DNA of 64,000 bases from assembly GCF_905147365.1 (NCBI RefSeq), contig NC_056420.1, positions 12,224,001 through 12,288,000 on the forward strand. The letters are read 5' to 3'. Every line of letters starts with the position of its first letter. Position 1 is the stretch's first letter. The translations under genes were made by a program, and so were the position numbers. Positions 21,481 to 31,983 of this stretch are shown in pieces. The notes under the pieces are model-generated. The model did no database searches. It saw only the letters and a list, made by a program, of their open reading frames with translations, and had not been told where the DNA came from. Origin of the DNA: Aricia agestis. Taxonomy: Eukaryota > Arthropoda > Insecta > Lepidoptera > Lycaenidae.

Positions 21481-23901
21481 ATCATGTTATAATGTAACGT
21501 GATGTTAACAGTATGAAAATATGTATGAGCGCTGATGTCACTTAACATGGCTTTACTCAAACAGTACAACGAATCTTGACAAGCGCCCTATTAGTCATTA
21601 ATGTACATGGGTAAACCTTCCTAAAAATATACAATCCATTCTTGTTGAGCCCAATACCAGAGCCCACACATTTTTGCCCATCACCATTTATTCCGACAAA
21701 ATGTAAAATTGAAAACAAAGTAGGTACTCGATGAAAATTTTTTCTGAACCACTCCACGATATCTTCTTTTAAAATTAAAATAGCGAAGTTTTCAATATAA
21801 TATTTTTAACTCTGACCTTGTTACAATCCCGTGTTTGAATCAATTATTAACAGCAACTTGACGCAAAACAAGAAGAATAAAAATATCAACGATGACGTCA
21901 TTATTCGTGCTTTAATTTTACACCAAAATATTATATATTTCATCGGAAAATTCTTTCATTACCTATAAAAAAGCCTACGCGGATTATATATAATATGTGC
22001 CTGAGACTAATGGTGTTAGAAATTCTAACTCCCAAACGGACGAACTAAGTCTAGTAAGTTTAGATATTATTAAAAAGTATAAATACATAATTATTATAAC
22101 CTATCAATAATTATCTTCAATTCTGTCATTTCTTCAATCATTTATCGACGGTTTTAAAGTGGTCAGTATAGTTTTTTAAGTTACATGTAAAAAACGAAAA
22201 TCTTTTGCAAAATTAATACTTGGAAGGAATCTTAATAGATAACCAATACTAACTCGAAACTTTAGTAAGACGTTCAACTCCACTAACCAAAAACTAATGA
22301 GTCATGTTTGCTAATCACCAAACACAATAACAAAGGTCACTAGGGTTGGTACGCCAAAGTTTTTTGGTCCTTTGAAGCGCGATTGGTTGATTTGATTAAA
22401 ATTCTCACAGAATTAAGGAATTACCGAATTTAATTTACTAATTGGATGTGCTGATCTAAAATTGACGTATTCATTTGATTCGTAATTTTGAAGTTTATTC
22501 GCCGATGTAATCAAATTTCGTCCCAAATTATCATAACCCTAATCAGAAGTCAAGAATAAGATTCAAGGACTTTATGAGGGTAGTCTGTTTATTTGACTTC
22601 TTGCTTTATGTACTTACTACTTAGTAGAAGTTTCTCGCAACTTCGTTCATTTATCGCGCAAAAATCGTATATATTTTGTTAAGATGAACCGTATATCCTT
22701 TCGTGATTCCAATCCTATTAATTTCCTGATTAAATGATTCTAATTCAGATTTAAAGTTTATTAAAATTGTATGGATACCTGATTAGATAGGCAGTCGATA
22801 AGTTTTCTAGTTTTATTACTTTAAGTTAACTATATTGTAAATAACAGTAGTAGATAAACATATCCCTCAGACTTTCAGATAAAAATATTTTTCCTCTACA
22901 TTTATCTTATTTCTCCTCAAAACATATTCCGCTTTGTGTTTGCTGAGAAAATAATTAACATCAATCAAACATTTATTACCCGCAGTTCCGTCACAAGGGT
23001 CTAGGGTTGGTACAATCGCAATTCCATTTGAAACGTCAATACAAAAACAATACAGGTAAAGTTAGCTTTGCGAGTCTCAGGGACCCTTTCATCCAAACAA
23101 TGGCCTCCAGAGAATAGGCTAGCTGTTTTATTAAACTACTTAATGATATGAAAACATGTATGTAGTATGATTAGTTCGAGTTTGAATAGGGTAATATACA
23201 TTATTATTATTCATTTACGTTAGGGAAGCAACCCTAGCCGAATTTACTGTAAAATTATACATTGTTTAAAATAACTCATATCATAGTTTTGGTAATTAGG
23301 TTTGTAGTTTATTGGTATTTTCAAAATATTTTTGATATAATAATTTAGTTCATGAATTACGTGAAATGAAATTACAGTCATGTACCACGTTAATTTTAAC
23401 ATTGGCGTAGGAATTTGTAAAAATACTTCCTTTTATTTTCTTCTGATTAATTTCTTTGATTTGGGACTCCTAAATATAGTATATTGCTGCTGCTGATGCA
23501 ACACGAATCAGTTCTGGTATATTTAGAAAGAGGTAATTTAAAAAAAAGCTATCTGGAACTTTAAATAGGTAAACTAAAAAGGCCCCAGTGAAATTGGTTT
23601 ACCAGGCACCTTCAAGAAAAAACAGTTTTGGCAATTTAGCTTCTGATATTCCACTTCACAAAGCAATAACTTGTGTTGCAATATAAGTTAGGCTAATGTG
23701 TGTTGTTTGTATTTCTAAATATTGTTTGTTACGCTCGAGAAGCGATCTCGTTTAAGTTTCGAGTGTGTTCGGAATAATCTTTTGCGCATAAACTTGGAGT
23801 TTATGAGACTAGTTGACCGGCGCTGTTTCAGATGTAATTTAACAGGAAATATGGTAATTTTCGCTATTATATTATTTTAGCAACAACTAGATGACAAGTT
23901 A
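21481..23901. other. Long stretch with no gene or recognised repeat
   Basis: About 2.4 kb of AT-rich sequence with stops in every frame. I found no inverted repeats of note, no tRNA fold and no copy elsewhere in the window. TAGGGTTGGTAC occurs at 22342 and 23001, each near a CAAAGGTCACTAGG or CACAAGGGTCTAGG motif, which may be an old short repeat. This is the best candidate for single-copy intergenic or intronic sequence. Confidence 0.4.
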
Positions 23902-24221
23902 TAGCCCTACCACGGCCACCAGTAGAAATGCGAAAGTATGGACAAACTGTGGAGATAAACTTAAGGTAGCGTTCCGATCTTTTTTCGTTCCCAAAAATTT
24001 TAATTAAAATGCCACCTTTATGACAGACTATAGTCCTAAAAATTCAAATAATATCCTACCCTATGACATATACTATAGTCTGTCATAAAGTGGCATTTTA
24101 ATTTTTAATTGAATTTTTGTCGGTCGCGATTGGCCGCAGTAAAGATCGGAACGGCACCTTTATTTTATGTCCACAGTTTGTCTAAATTTTCGCATTTCTA
24201 CTGGTGGCCGTACTAGGGCTA
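23902..24221. mobile_element. 320-bp foldback element with ~150-bp arms; a second MITE boundary lies inside
   Basis: The outer arms run from TAGCCCTAC-ACGGCCACCAG and AGAAATGCGAAA-TATGGACA to the inverted TCTACTGGTGGCCGTACTAG. Inside, AAGGTAGCGTTCCGATCTTT at 23963 is inverted as AAAGATCGGAACGGCACCTT ending at 24161. Those inner ends match the termini of elements at 30427-30763 and 53820-54070. ATGCCACTTTATGACAGACT-type arms continue to the loop near 24050. It could be one element or a MITE inside a MITE. Confidence 0.7.
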
Positions 24222-24225
24222 CAGC

Positions 24226-24386
24226 TGGTGAACTTCATATCATTTCCCTTCGGCTTTTAATAACTGAGCATTGAGAACTTTACGAATTCTAAATTCTTCA
24301 ATACTAAAATTAGACAAATCGGATCAGCCGTTTTTGAGTTTAAGCGAGACCAACAACATTTTAATTTAATTTTTATCTGATATATA
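24226..24386 (+). repeat. Family X fragment, divergent
   Basis: GGTGAACTTCATATCATTTC, CCTTCGGCTTTTAA, CAATACTAAAATTAGACAAA, TCGGATCAGCCGTTTTTGAG and TTTAAGCGAGACCAAC match the family X order at 15147 and 39586. It is followed at 24390-24580 by CAGGTTTTCCTTCCTGACGC-type sequence that looks like another retroelement end. Confidence 0.5.
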
Positions 24387-24883
24387 AAAATAAGTCAGGT
24401 TTTCCTTCCTGACGCTATAACTCCAGAACGCACGTACCGATTTCCACGGTTTTGCATTCGTTGGAAAGGGCTCCGTGAGGTCTATAGAAAAATAACTTCA
24501 GAAAACACTTCAAATGAAAAACAGGAAAACAGGGAAAATAATTTTATAGCAAAATAACGTTTGCCGCTAGTTTTATTATATAGACAACTGCAGGTTTTCC
24601 ATTGCACTGTCCTAATCTAACCTGATTATGTGACAAGAAGATTATCATCGGTGTCGTTCATAGTTCACCCGTCCTTTTTAAAGCGTTTTTTGGTAAGACT
24701 CGAAAATAAAATTCTGATCAAAATTAAATATACAACTAAACTTTTTAATCACAATCCCAAACTTTAATAAAGCGCTCTTTGCACTCACAAAAGCACTACA
24801 TAATTACAACTTTTTTCAAGTTGCTCCAAAGCACAAAGGGTTAAGTATCCGAATGACCAGACCAGCTAGACTCATAACTCCTG

Positions 24884-25224
24884 GGGTCCAATTTTCAATC
24901 GAGCGTCGTTTCGATCACAGGCTGTCTCGTTCGAGTGCACTCGTGCTGTCTTATGGGGCCGTTTGATTCTCACGGCAAGCCACCACTATCGACAAAATTT
25001 TCAGATAAAATGCCTTTTTATGAATTAGGCTATAGGCACAGTATTACATTATTTTTTTAATACTGTGCTATAGGTTTCATTTGGCTCTATAACAATGCAG
25101 TGACGGCATGGGTCGCTATAGACCCATTTGTCGGTCTCAGTCGCTTCCTAAGATCGGAAAATCCTACGCGCCAGTGAGACGGCCTGCGATCGAAATGACA
25201 CTCGAAACCTGAGAATCAGGTCCC
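24884..25224. mobile_element. 341-bp MITE with ~45-bp inverted ends
   Basis: The left end GGGTCCAATTTTCAATCGAG and GTCGTTTCGATCACAGGCTG is matched in inverted form by CGGCCTGCGATCGAAATGAC and GAATCAGGTCCC at the right. The interior has an AT-rich hairpin (CACAGTATTACATTA / TAATACTGTG around 25035-25070) and AAAATGCCTTTTTATGAATT, which resembles the core of the element at 23902. Confidence 0.6.
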
Positions 25225-25400
25225 AAAACGGATACTAGACTGTGTCTGTCGCAATATCCGCTGTTCTCTAGCCACTAAATTTAGTTTATTTTGAAGCGAA
25301 CGTTTCTTATCTATTTTGTATTTGAAAGTTTATTATTGTTTGTACGTCTCGTCGAAATGGGCAGTAAATTGTTTTTGTGGACACGAGTAAATAAATTACG

Positions 25401-26094
25401 TATATAGTGTAAAAAAACTAAGTGATAATACTTTAAGTTAAGGGTTCGTTTGTATCCCTTATAATTTCAAATTAAATATACTTCACTATAAAAGTATCAG
25501 CGATCATGATCATGAATTTTTCCATGCTTAAGAGCAGTCCACACCGCCCTTTTTTCCATACAATCGTTGTCCCCTGTTTCCTCCCTGGATAATGCTAGTA
25601 GAGTTATAATTTTTTTCCTGAATATCTACGGCCACTAATACAATGTTCCTATGTTTTCTTTTTTTTCATAATTTAATTATTAAATAAGATATGAACGTTC
25701 AAAAACCCAAAAAAATGGCCAGATTTTCCGCTGTGTTCAAACGTCCAGAAAACAGATTTGGCTAGATTATACAAAAAAAAAGCAAAACATAGGAACACAG
25801 CTCAAGCCTTTTTTTAATCTTTAATGAAAAAAGTACTTAATCGGTTAAGTTTTGGAGAAGGAATCAGGGGACAACGAATCGTTGATTTTCTGCAGTTGTC
25901 TATATCGCGTTCTGCGGTATAGGCTTGAGGTAAGGGTAAGCTATAGATATTACACGTACTTTTTTTTCATTTCTCTAGCCCCTGGTGTATCCTCTTAATT
26001 AAAAAAGGTAGCTCTTTAGCGCTGATACTTTCACAACGGAGCGGACTCGTTATAGAGTAACCATGCACACTTAGTCTTGTTACACCTTGTATAT
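25401..26094. mobile_element. Family W element interrupted by a TTAA element
   Basis: The left part has TATATAGTGTAAAAAAACTA and AGTGATAATACTTTAAG; the right part ends ACACTTAGTCTTGTTACACC and TTGTATATA. These are the two inverted halves of family W (complete at 34674-34918). They are separated by the 471-bp element at 25528-25998, so family W was here first. Confidence 0.6.
25528..25998 (-). mobile_element. Non-autonomous DNA transposon flanked by TTAA, copy 2
   Basis: It starts TTAAGAGCAGTCCACACCGC and ends CTGGTGTATCCTCTTAA, and is the inverted copy of 3971-4454 along its full length. Landmarks are ACAATCGTTGTCCCCTGTTT, GGCCAGATTTTCCGCTGTGT, AACGAATCGTTGATTTTCTG and TCTAGCCCCTGGTG. The left end has GAGCA where copy 1 has GAGGA. 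No open frame of transposase size is present. Confidence 0.75.
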
Positions 26095-26264
26095 AATTCG
26101 ATGCACCGCAAAGTATCGAATTTTCTATTAAACGTTATATTTCGCAGTCGTGTTTCTGCCAGAACAGAAGCCAGCCGCTTACGTGCCCTAAACAAGGAAT
26201 CCCACGTTATTCCTAGACTTTACGAGGCATCGGAATGGCTCAATTTTTGAACACAAACCAAATC

Positions 26265-26511
26265 CAATTTGTAAAGTGAATGTTGGGATATTATTTTAGC
26301 TTGTGTTTGTGCTGTAGAAATATAGAATTGCTATTTTTGTTGTAACACAGAAGACGATGTGAGCATCGATATAATTTTTGATAAACAATTTGTAAAGTGA
26401 ATGTTGGGATATTATTTTAGCTTGTGTTTATGCTGTAGAAATATAGAATTGCTATTTTTGTTGTAACACAGAAGACGATGTGAGCATCGATATAATTTTT
26501 GATAAACAATT
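26265..26511 (+). repeat. 121-bp tandem duplication, two copies
   Basis: A unit starting CAATTTGTAAAGTGAATGTT and ending TTTTTGATAAA is present at 26265-26385 and again at 26386-26506. I see one difference between copies (GTGTTTGTG versus GTGTTTATG). The start of a third unit (CAATTATTC) runs into the neighbouring long inverted repeat. Near-identity suggests a recent duplication. Confidence 0.85.
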
Positions 26512-26909
26512 ATTCTTTTTAACAAAAAATTAAAACCGACTTCCAAGGTAAAAACAATAATAATATGAACTAAAAAGTATTAAATAACTCTTACTCTATA
26601 ATAGTACCTTTTTCAGAATTCGTCTAAATCTCAACTATTTCTGTACATACTACAGTCTTCATTACTTTGAAGTCGGTACCAGCTAATTTTATCGTGAGTT
26701 CAGTCAATGTCAGAATATCTGAAGCTTTTGGGACTGGTACCGACTTCAAAGTAATGAAGACTGTAGTATGTACAGAAATGGTTGAGATTTAGACGAATTC
26801 TGAAAAAGGTACTATTATAGAGTAAGAGTTATTTAATACTTTTTAGTTCATATTATTATTGTTTTTACCTTGGAAGTCAGTTTTAATTTTTTGTTAAAAA
26901 TAATAATTT
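26510..26909. repeat. 400-bp long inverted repeat (arms ~173 bp, loop ~51 bp)
   Basis: The left arm (26510-26682) contains ACCGACTTCCAAGGTAAAAA, AACTCTTACTCTATAATAGT, TACATACTACAGTCTTCATT and ACTTTGAAGTCGGTACCAG. The right arm (26734-26909) is its inverted copy with only a few mismatches. The loop is AT-rich. A transcript would form a long double-stranded hairpin. The AAAACCGACTTCCAA end motif is common in lepidopteran repeats, so transposon origin is likely. Confidence 0.85.
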
Positions 26910-26984
26910 CACTCTTTTTAGTTATCTACAAGATAAGGCTTTATGCGTAAATAACCACTACGAATGTTAACTATTCACATTATG

Positions 26985-27815
26985 TTACTGTAAGCGAAAT
27001 TGTGGTTAATGCTTGCAGTTATCTAAGCGATGCTGCAATTTAAACACATTTATCTTTAAAGGTTCAGGAGTTCTGTTCAGTGCCTTTGGACCAAGAGACA
27101 CCTTCTTATGAACTTTCTCTTCTTCGTAACATATGTTTAAGTTACTAGAAACAACATTTTAACCACTATGAGTCTTTTGATAATTTTCAAGGATTTCCCT
27201 CGATTGCTCATAGATCCCATCATCAGCTCACCACTTTCGTAATTATTATACAAAATCAAGATTACATCCTATACAACATAAGAATTTTGAAAATTGGTCC
27301 ACAAACAGCGAAATAATCATCAAAAACATCTGCTTCGATGTAAAATATCACGAAAAGCATCAATAATTGGGTCATAATGTGATGACTCATGGCATAATTA
27401 TGATTGTGATGATGATGATCAATTAAATTGATGTGTTGGCTTATGCTTTCAGTTGTTTAAACAACGCCGAAATCCCCGAATCTGTATCTATAAGGATTCA
27501 AAAGTTCTGTTGGGTACCTTCGGATCCAGCGTATAACCTGGTGCGAAATTTTACTTTTTGGTAGCATTTACCTTGCTTCAGAAAAAATCAAAATCACTAT
27601 ATGTTTCCATACAAATTTCAAGGAGTCCCCTCGATTCCTCCAAGATCTCATCATCAGATCACCATTTTTGTGAACATGGTACCAAATTTGAGTTAAACCC
27701 TATACAACACAAAAATAATTTTGAAAATCGGATTACAAACGGCTGAGTTATCGTTGAACATACAAAAAAAAAATACAGCCGAACGTATAACCTCCTCCTT
27801 TTTGGAAGCCGGTAA
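26985..27815 (-). repeat. Retroelement-like region with a ~430-bp unit in diverged tandem copies
   Basis: GGTTCAGGAGTTCTGTTCAG at 27061 corresponds to GGATTCAAAAGTTCTGTTGG at 27493. CAAGGATTTCCCTCGATTGC at 27188 corresponds to CAAGGAGTCCCCTCGATTCC at 27618, and CCTATACAACATAAGAATTT at 27267 to CCTATACAACACAAAAATAA at 27700. The right end has AATACAGCCGAACGTATAAC and CTCCTCCTTTTTGGAAGCCG, a typical lepidopteran repeat end when read on the minus strand. Confidence 0.6.
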
Positions 27816-27827
27816 TAAAAAATGATA

Positions 27828-27984
27828 CTATGGCTCGATGGACTTCGTTTCACTTCCCTTCTTGTAAAACTTTCCCTGGACTTCCAGGAATATTTCAAGA
27901 GTAAAATTGGCCAAGTCGGCTTAGCCGTTTTCGAGTTCGTCGACGAGACTAACAAAGTTTAAAATTATTTTCTATTTATATTAT
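27828..27984 (+). repeat. Family X fragment
   Basis: GATGGACTTCGTTTCACTTC, AAACTTTCCCTGGACTTCCA, GGAATATTTCAAGAGTAAAA, CGGCTTAGCCGTTTTCGAGT and GACGAGACTAACAAAG match family X. Confidence 0.55.
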
Positions 27985-28042
27985 GTACAAGATTTATATA
28001 CGAGTTAGTGGGTAGTAACCAAATTACAAGAAACCCACTAGA

Positions 28043-28530
28043 CAATAGGGATGATGACAAGGTCAAAGATTAGCGAATTTTGTTAATAAAATAAAGAAAT
28101 CACGATAAAAAATAAGTGTTCCCAAAATTTCAGCTTGATAGCATTTGTATTTTTTTTTGTTATGCGCCTTCAAAGTTGGATAATCAAGTCGAATTTTTTT
28201 TTCAATTAAATTTCTTAATATTTGTATACAATTCGATAACTTATGCAATTAAAAGCAACTTTTGGTATGAAACCACTTTCATAAACGCAATATTTAATAT
28301 ACCTCTCAAACAAAGTTGTCTCCCGATGCGTACAAACTACGAAAGACTGACGTCATACTTTCGTAGCACTTTGTATGGAGCGTTTCGGGCAGGTCTTTTT
28401 TATGAGATATTTGAATTGTCATATCTTGGTGAATTTTTAAGCTATCAGAGTCATTATTTCAACGAGGTTTCTATTTTTTAAGTGTCTTTCAATTACCGAT
28501 AAGAAAAAAAAATAGTCATCACGCCTATTG
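28043..28530 (+). mobile_element. ~488-bp DNA element with CAATAGG ends, copy 1
   Basis: The left end CAATAGGGATGATGAC is inverted at the right as GTCATCACGCCTATTG. The interior is shared almost base for base with 29127-29610, including GTTATGCGCCTTCAAAGTTG, CCCGATGCGTACAAACTA, CGTCATACTTTCGTAGCACT and GGAGCGTTTCGGGCAGG. A 121-codon frame lies inside, but it has no known domain and I take it as chance. This is a non-autonomous terminal-inverted-repeat element. Confidence 0.75.
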
Positions 28531-29126
28531 GAACCAAAACGTGACACGATGATCATTCTACAACAAAAAAACTACTCTTTCAACAAAGACAAAGTTTTCC
28601 ACTATTTCCCGGGGAAATAACGGGCGTTACAATAAACTAAGTAGTAAGTACTTTCGTCTGAGTAACTCGCTTTCCCTTTTGTGTCCGTTCCAGAACACCC
28701 AAATATTGTTTTATTAAATTTGTAGCGAGCGAATAATTCTTCTTTGTATAAAAGGGCAACATTTACGCGTATATTATTAGACACTCATAAGCTTAAATTA
28801 CTTTAGATACAAGTTAAAAGTTAAAGAAATAATAGATTTTACCTATTATTTCAATTTATTTTGAGTTGTCATGGTTTTAAAAAACAGAATTTTCAGACTT
28901 AGAGCAGACATGATATAAAAAAGGGACTTTAATAAAAGTATTTTAATTTTTAAGTAAATATGTAGAGTACTTAGTAATTAGAGTTGAATTGAATTGATAT
29001 TAGGTTCAAAATATTGCTTAATACAGCATTTTTTCCAGTAATTTGAAATATTCTACAGCAATATAAAATCTATTTAAATCAAACAAAACCGAGGTTAATA
29101 ATCCAAAAGTGAGCTACAAATTGGTG
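28531..29126. other. Spacer between twin elements, no gene seen
   Basis: This AT-rich segment has a short open minus-strand frame near 28602-28784 with no recognisable domain. It has no repeat partner in the window. Confidence 0.4.
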
Positions 29127-29610
29127 CAATAGGGATGATGACAAGGTCAAAGATTAGCGAATTTTGTTAATAAAATAAAAAAATCACGGTAAAAATAAGT
29201 GTTCCCAAAATTTCAGCTTGATAGCATTTGTATTTTTTTTGTTATGCGCCTTCAAAGTTGGATATTCAAGTCGAATTTTTTTTCAATAAAATTTCTTAAT
29301 ATTTGTATACAATTCGATAACTTATGCAATTAAAAGCAACTTTTGTTATGAAACCACTTTCATAAACGCAATATTTAATATACCTGTCGAACAAAGTTGT
29401 CTCCCGATGCGTACAAACTACAAAAGACTGACGTCATACTTTCGTAGCACTTTGTATGGAGCGTTTCGGGCAGGCCTTTTTTATGAGATATTTGAATTGT
29501 CACATCTTGGTGAATTTTTAAGCTATCAGAGTCATTCTTTCAACGATGTTTCTATTTTTTAAGTGTCTTTCAATTACCGATAAGAAAAAAAATAGTCATC
29601 AAGCCTATTG
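29127..29610 (+). mobile_element. ~484-bp DNA element with CAATAGG ends, copy 2
   Basis: It is in the same orientation as copy 1 and nearly identical, with ends CAATAGGGATGATGAC and GTCATCAAGCCTATTG. The frame open in copy 1 is disturbed here by changes in the A and T runs, which supports a non-coding element. Confidence 0.75.
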
Positions 29611-29989
29611 TATAAAAACAGATGGGGAGATATGAAAAATGTTATTTTGAACGACTGAGTACAGGGTTCAAACATACTTACGTTCACGAAAACAAATTTC
29701 ATGAATAAATTTTTCCTTTGTAAACAAATCGAGGAGGCCCTATTAAATTAGGGCCCTCAAAGGGCATGCTAGAGTACGCTTCACGAAAACTTTAGCTCGT
29801 TTTAAGGTGATTTATGCAATGCGATTTTCCCATATTTTTATGGAAGTTAGTTCCCTATTCGACGTTATGTTTTGGAAGTTTAGAATGGAGTAAACAATTC
29901 TTGAATGGCTTTAGCCAGCGGCATCGTTTTGGTAAATGTGTATGATATATTTTTATACTCTGTCTCTATTGGGACATTTTGGAAAATCT

Positions 29990-30330
29990 TTGCCTTGTCA
30001 TTACGAGTTGTTTCAAAAAAAACTTGAGAGGTGTCAAGGGACAACCGGATGCAATGAAGTTACAATAAAAACGCCATCTATTGACAACTAACAACGACAC
30101 TTTCTTGGAATAGTAAAAGAATTTATTTAAACGTCCGGTAGATGTCACTGTTTATTCTCAAAAATGCCATCTAGTTGACGTACAGGAATACTAAGTACCA
30201 CACAATATACTTATCAACGCTATCTGCCCCTACTACAGGTACTTACTAAAAAAAGTGTCGAGGTCAAGTGTCGTTCCGTCTAGCCCCCTTCCGCAACGCG
30301 CAATAAGGAACTTCGTTACAATAGCTTAGG
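29990..30330 (-). repeat. Interspersed repeat, family E
   Basis: Minus-strand landmarks match 59175-59500: GTAACGAAGTTCCTTATTGC, GCGTTGCGGAA, ACACTTTTTTTAGTAAGTAC, GATAGCGTTGATAAGTATAT, CAACTAGATGGCATTTTTGA and TTGTCCCTTGACACCTCTCA. Confidence 0.6.
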
Positions 30331-30426
30331 TGTATTTTGATAGACCGTAAGGCTGGATTTACATGCGAACTTTAACTGCTCGAACGCATGGTTTGACGGC
30401 TACATCGCGACATTACAAGTATGTAA

Positions 30427-30763
30427 AGGTAGCATTCAAATCGACCGCGACGCGAGACCGCGGCCGGCGACCGGCCGCAGGTCACGAGGCTACGAATCTA
30501 TGCGACCCATACGAAACTCGTAAAAATTTAGTCTAAAAGAAAAGGCAGCCATTTTGTATCGGGTTGCGCCACGGCACTGCCTTGTGAGCGACTAGGTCGC
30601 GCGACGCAAGTCGTCGGCAGACCACGCCCACACGTCGCGCGACTCGGTTGCTTGCATCCGTCAGCACTTCCTATTAATTCATATGAAGCAGTGGTTCGCG
30701 GTCGCCGGTCGCGGTCTCGAGTCGTGGTCTCGCGTCGCGGTCGTCTTGATTTAAATGCTACCT
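30427..30763. mobile_element. 337-bp GC-rich MITE with AGGTAGCATT ends
   Basis: AGGTAGCATTCAAATCGACC and GCGACGCGAGACCGCGGCCG at the left are inverted at the right as CTCGCGTCGCGGTCGTCTTG and ATTTAAATGCTACCT. The interior is full of GACCGCGACC-type words and CpGs, in sharp contrast to the AT-rich surroundings. The end sequence matches the inner ends at 23963-24161 and 53820-54070. Confidence 0.75.
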
Positions 30764-30930
30764 ACGATTTATTTGTATAGCGGCGCGGTCGCGCTGTCAT
30801 TTACATACATTTGTTTGTCATTTGTCAGCCGTCAAACCGCACGTTCGAGCCGCCACATACAAATCCAGCCGTTTATTTTGCCTATACATATTGCCAATGG
30901 ACCAGCTATCATCTCGCCACCCCCAAAAAA

Positions 30931-31099
30931 TTTACCGGAGGCCCAATCTCCTACGCTACCCTCACCTATTCCCTATTAAAAGGCCGGCAACGTACCTGCA
31001 GCTCTTCTGATGCTGCGAGTGTCCATGGGCGACGGAAGTTGTTTTCCATCAGGTGACCCGTTTGCTTGTTTGCCCTCTTATTTCATTAAAAAAAATTAA
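30931..31099 (+). repeat. Family P element, 5'-truncated
   Basis: It begins at TTTACCGGAGGCCCAATCTC and keeps AAAAGGCCGGCAACG, CTGATGCTGCGAGTGTCCAT, CAGGTGACCCGTTTGCTTG and a poly-A-rich tail. Confidence 0.75.
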
Positions 31100-31670
31100 A
31101 GCTGTGTCCACGCCTGGACAAATCACAATAAAATAACATTGACTGTGATAAATGGCCAACTAGCATACTGTGAGGGTAGTTATCACAAGATATTTCCTCC
31201 GAGACTACTATTGAATACCGGTTAGGAGTATAATAAAAGTTGTAAGCGAGTTATGGCGGTGCAATGCTCGTTATATAATAATTTTTCCTGAGATCACACC
31301 GTCCCAGGGTTGCCAACATTCAGAATTTTAAATACATAAGTTAATCTTAACATAATATCATTAGCCTAGCCATTTTGTTTTATTAAAGTTCCTAATTGCA
31401 AACGTGAAGACGGTATTTGAATCATAATATACATGTAATAGAAAATTCTATAATTTTATTTTATATTATTTTAATTTGAAACTTGTAGGTTTGTAAATGG
31501 TAAGCTATATAATTTAGCAACAGTTTCATCTTAGACTATAAAATATTATTTTATGCCCGGTTTCTGAATTTTTTAATTGGATTGTATCTATTCATATTGT
31601 TTTTGATTGGCGAACATTAAAACACCAACAAATAAAAGCTTTTTATATTTTGATAATAAAAAACTTAAAT

Positions 31671-31983
31671 CTAATTCTCGTGTCACGGGGTGCGTAGTTG
31701 AACTCCTCTGAAACGGCTCGGCCGATATTCGTGAATCTAGCGAGCATATCAGCTAGGACTGAGATTCAGACAACATCTCCTTTTTATATTGATAAGTGCA
31801 TTTGTTGAATAAATAATAGTAAATTATTACAACTCGAGACTGACGGCGACCATTGTTTGTGTGACGGGATAGTGAAGGACGTTGTCATGGTGACATACTT
31901 GTTTAGTCAATTCAGTAAAATAATATGGGCGAAAATCGAAATACTTTATTCGGCAAAACAATGTTAGCCGGGACAGCTAGTAT
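31671..31983 (-). repeat. Family Y retroelement 3' unit
   Basis: Minus-strand landmarks are AGCTGTCCCGGCTAACATTG, GAAAATAATATGGGCG-type sequence in reverse, GTCACCATGACAACGTCC, GGTCGCCGTCAGTCTCGAGT, CAACAAATGCACTTATCAAT and GTGACACGAGAAT. The 5' part (GAGCATATCAGCTAGGACTG on the plus strand) differs from the other three copies, so it belongs to another subfamily. Confidence 0.7.

Noticed and set aside
28116..28481. 121-codon frame
   Set aside because: It sits inside the CAATAGG element; the near-identical copy at 29127-29610 does not preserve it.
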